Positions 61,901 through 64,000 of a stretch of DNA of 64,000 nucleotides are shown here, in pieces (positions within the stretch are counted from its first letter, which is position 1; every line of letters begins with the position of its first letter). Below the pieces are notes generated by a model. That model saw nothing but the letters and a program-made list of their open reading frames with translations, was not told the origin of the DNA and made no database searches. The stretch covers positions 14,172,252 through 14,236,251 of the forward strand of contig NC_037595.1 of the NCBI RefSeq assembly GCF_003073045.1. Direction: 5' to 3'. The translations under genes were made by a program, and so were the position numbers. The DNA comes from Pomacea canaliculata (Eukaryota; Mollusca; Gastropoda; Architaenioglossa; Ampullariidae).

Positions 61901-63914
61901 GGAAGCTGATGCAGCACTACGGATTTCCACCAAAGTTCATTTCCATCATCCATCAGCTGCACGAGGACATGACAAGCCAGGTGATCCACAACGGGAAGCT
62001 GACCAACCCCTCTGCAGTGAGGGCTGGAGTGAGGCAAGGCTGTATGCTCTCGCTGACAATCTTCCCAATTGTCATAGATTGGATCATTAGAGAACAACCT
62101 CTAACAGCAACACAGGCATTCAGTGGACCTCAACTCAGTGGATCTCAACTTTGCGGATGGCATCAGCCTGTTGTCCCACAAGCAGCAACATGCACAGACA
62201 AAGCTCACTTGGCTCTCAGAAGAAGCAGCGATGACTGGCCTGACAATCAACAAACAAGAAGCCCCACTCCAACTGCATGAGAAATGCATTAGAGTCTGAC
62301 CGTTTCACCTACCTTAGTAGCATAGTCAGCAAAGAAGGAGGTGCGGATAACGATGTAAGAATCTGAATAAATTAAGCCAGGCTTACATTCCATATCCTGC
62401 GACCTATCTGGAACTCCAAGGCTTTATCTTTACACGCCAAGATCTGCATCTTCAATGCAAATGTAAAGTCAGTCCCTCCATATGGATCTGAGACTGACAT
62501 AGTGTGTGACAAACACCATCACCAACAAGATTCAGACATTTGTCAACAGATGTCTGCGCCACATTCTCAACTACAGATGGTCTGAGAAGGTCTCCAATAC
62601 AGACCTGTGGCAGACAACCAACCAAAAACCTGCCAGTCAAGACGTCAAGAAGCACAATTGGGGCTGGATTGGTCACACCCTGTGAAAGCCGGTCGACAAT
62701 TTAACAAGACAAGCTTTGGGCAGGAACCCACAGGGGAGGCGCAGGGTTGGAAATCTGAGACAGACATGGAGGAAATCAGTCTACAGTGAGGCGGAGGCAG
62801 CTGGCATGACATGGACCCAAATGGAATGGGACGCCAGAACCAGATCTGATGGCATGGTGTAGTTGCAGTCATATGTTCTTCTACGCGCTTAAAGGAATCA
62901 TAAGAAGACTGTTAGATTGACGGCTATATCTGCAATGAATAAGAAATGAAAGTATCTCACACAGTGCTAAAAAAATTTAAACAATACAGATCCATACAGA
63001 AGAATCTCCAGTCTGTCATTCTCTCCTTTGGTAGCATCTAGTTTCAGTGTGACATTGGTAGCATTCAGTCTTAGTGTGACATTGGTAGCATTCAAATAAG
63101 TGAATGCTGGGTGACTGTAAATAGCTACTGAGATCCTTTATCCTGTTTTTAATGTGCATTTTGCTGTGTTCTGCTTGTTACAGGGGAAAGAAGTTAGAAG
63201 GAGATGACCTTCCTTTCTTTGCAGCTGGTGTCAGTAGTGTAATCCATCCTGTAAGCTATCTTCCCACCTGGTGTCAGTAGTATAATTCATCTTTTTTAAG
63301 TTATCTGCTTTTGTTTAGTTTTTTTTTTCATCTCTAACAGTTGAGGAGCTTTCAAACACATTGTTTGCCAGTTCTGCAAGATTTTATTCAGCCTTTTTTC
63401 ATAATCTTTAATTTTTTTAAAATATATCAGATGACATTATATGGTGATCGATTCCAGGTGTATGCTTGGCAAGCTTATGCCAAGTATAAAGACAAGAAAG
63501 TTGACAGTTTTATGGATTAGGTGAAACAACAGCATATTTGTGTCCATCCTTTAGTTTTTGCAGTCATTGTAATGCCTGCCTATTAAGTGCAGGACTGTAC
63601 TTTTAGAAGTCTTCTTCCCAGAATGAGAATAACCATATCCTTAATAGAAGACTGTCATATGTCTAATACATTGATATTCACTGAAAAAGAATAAAATAAT
63701 GTTTGAAAATTTGTCATTGATTCTAGTGGTGAGATCACATTTTAGTAGATGATTATGATTTTTTTTCCTCTTACTGTTTAATCACCAGAAAAACCCTCAT
63801 GTGCCTACCGTACATTTTAACTACCGCTACTTTGAAGTTGAAGATAGAAATGGCACGAAACACTGGTGGTTTGGTGGCGGCACAGACTTGACCCCTTACT
63901 ACCTTGACAAAGAT
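58434..63914 (+). CDS. CPOX: Coproporphyrinogen III oxidase, mitochondrial (5' part, runs off window)
   Basis: Oxygen-dependent coproporphyrinogen oxidase, converting coproporphyrinogen III to protoporphyrinogen IX in the mitochondrial intermembrane space, the sixth step of haem synthesis. Exons: 58434-58525, 58876-58942, 59424-59510, 60442-60491, 60901-60975, 61205-61323, 63184-63250 and 63789-63914, with GT..AG junctions in phase except exon 4, which lacks one base. Residues 1-~30 form an Arg-rich, acid-free presequence ([13 protein letters not shown]) and exon 2 adds a hydrophobic segment, as in animal CPOX. The catalytic domain begins [18 protein letters not shown] and includes [19 protein letters not shown] and [14 protein letters not shown], part of the substrate-binding region. 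The HRxExRG signature lies past the right edge. About 228 of ~400 residues are present. Confidence 0.95.
59041..59160 (+). repeat. Dispersed repeat, copy B (CPOX intron 2)
   Basis: Related to 30601-30690: shares GGTCCCTTAAAAAGGATAC, GAGGAGGCA and AAAGTTTGACCCCC..CCAAAAGCTGA words, with a ~33-bp insertion between them. Same strand as copy A. Family unknown. Confidence 0.55.
59965..60216. repeat. Long imperfect inverted repeat (fold-back) in CPOX intron 3
   Basis: The left arm 59965-60074 and right arm 60098-60216 are imperfect reverse complements around a ~23-bp spacer. The inner ends match best (CTGCATTTCTCGTG against CACGAGAAATGCAG), followed by GTTATTCGGA/TCCGAATAA, CATCAA/TTGATG, CATTCAC/GTGAATG and TGTACTAT/ATAGTACA. 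An old fold-back MITE is likeliest; transcription would yield a long imperfect hairpin. Confidence 0.8.
60457..60463 (+). other. CPOX: One-base frame break in CPOX exon 4
   Basis: The incoming frame reads KSSDMRS, the outgoing frame [10 protein letters not shown]; together they match the family's DMKxKMExLI region. The exon is 50 bp, and the flanking phases (0 and 0) need 51. The missing base is most simply a C in CGATCCGC. Confidence 0.88.
61701..61714. repeat. Target-site duplication, left copy
   Basis: ACTGTTAGATTGAC directly precedes the LINE and is identical to 62908-62921. Confidence 0.9.
61715..62907 (+). mobile_element. 5'-truncated LINE insertion with intact target-site duplication
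   Basis: Plus-strand reverse transcriptase: [47 protein letters not shown], then after a frame break [11 protein letters not shown] (catalytic FADD decayed to FADG), [15 protein letters not shown] and, after more breaks, the C-terminal [19 protein letters not shown] and GWIGHTL region. It lacks the endonuclease domain. It starts within the RT and ends AAAGGAATCATAAGAAG. Dead copy, same orientation as CPOX. LINE clade not assigned. Confidence 0.92.
62908..62921. repeat. Target-site duplication, right copy
   Basis: ACTGTTAGATTGAC directly follows the LINE 3' end; a 14/14 match to the left copy. Confidence 0.9.
63028..63091. repeat. 27-bp tandem repeat, ~2.4 copies
   Basis: Units starting TTGGTAGCAT begin at 63028, 63055 and 63082 and share TTCAGTGTGACA or TTAGTGTGACA. 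They lie in CPOX intron 6, just upstream of exon 7. Confidence 0.88.
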
Positions 63915-64000
63915 GTAAGGACCTATATTTTAAGTGTATTTATGCATTTTTTAATGTATATATACCTATTAGTGTCAAAAATATTATTGACTTGTTTAAA

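Overview
This window is animal nuclear DNA. Genes are broken into many small exons with GT..AG introns, long gene-poor stretches separate them, and microsatellites, LINE remnants and small terminal-inverted-repeat elements are scattered throughout. The gene families and the two LINE types fit a lophotrochozoan, most likely a gastropod or other mollusc; that assignment is inference. I see no operons, CRISPR arrays, phage or confident structural RNA genes.

Layout. 1-4.2 kb is non-coding and holds a TACGTCA-type minisatellite. 4.2-5.5 kb, minus strand, is a brain-specific homeobox gene (BSX/bsh) with three exons, a Groucho-type EH1-like motif, a Q50 homeodomain and a frame break inside the homeobox. 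5.5-28.6 kb is a gene desert with GC-rich islands carrying homeodomain, POU, ETS and CRE-like motifs, which are candidate developmental enhancers. The desert also holds two TIR elements, a TTAA-flanked piggyBac-like MITE, a minus-strand LINE remnant and several microsatellites. 28.6-31.7 kb, minus, is a three-exon type I transmembrane leucine-rich-repeat protein without a TIR domain. 34.9-55.1 kb, minus, is a ~31-exon orthologue of CEP164, the centriole distal-appendage protein: WW domain at the N-terminus, then acidic/serine-rich linkers and a long coiled-coil rod. 55.1-58.4 kb is the divergent intergenic region, with a nested tandem duplication and promoter-like motifs. 58.4-63.9 kb, plus, holds the first eight coding exons of mitochondrial coproporphyrinogen III oxidase (CPOX); the gene runs off the right edge. 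Its introns hold a fold-back repeat and a 5'-truncated LINE flanked by a perfect 14-bp target-site duplication.

The genes do not form one pathway: BSX is a neural transcription factor, the LRR protein a surface receptor or adhesion molecule, CEP164 acts in ciliogenesis and CPOX in haem synthesis. The most striking sequence-level pattern is four independent small frame breaks (+2, +1, +1, -1) in short low-complexity or homopolymer runs of three otherwise well-conserved genes. Residual long-read assembly error is the likeliest cause. I found no convincing evidence of a new biological system; the best leads are the small TIR elements, the nested duplication and the regulatory islands.
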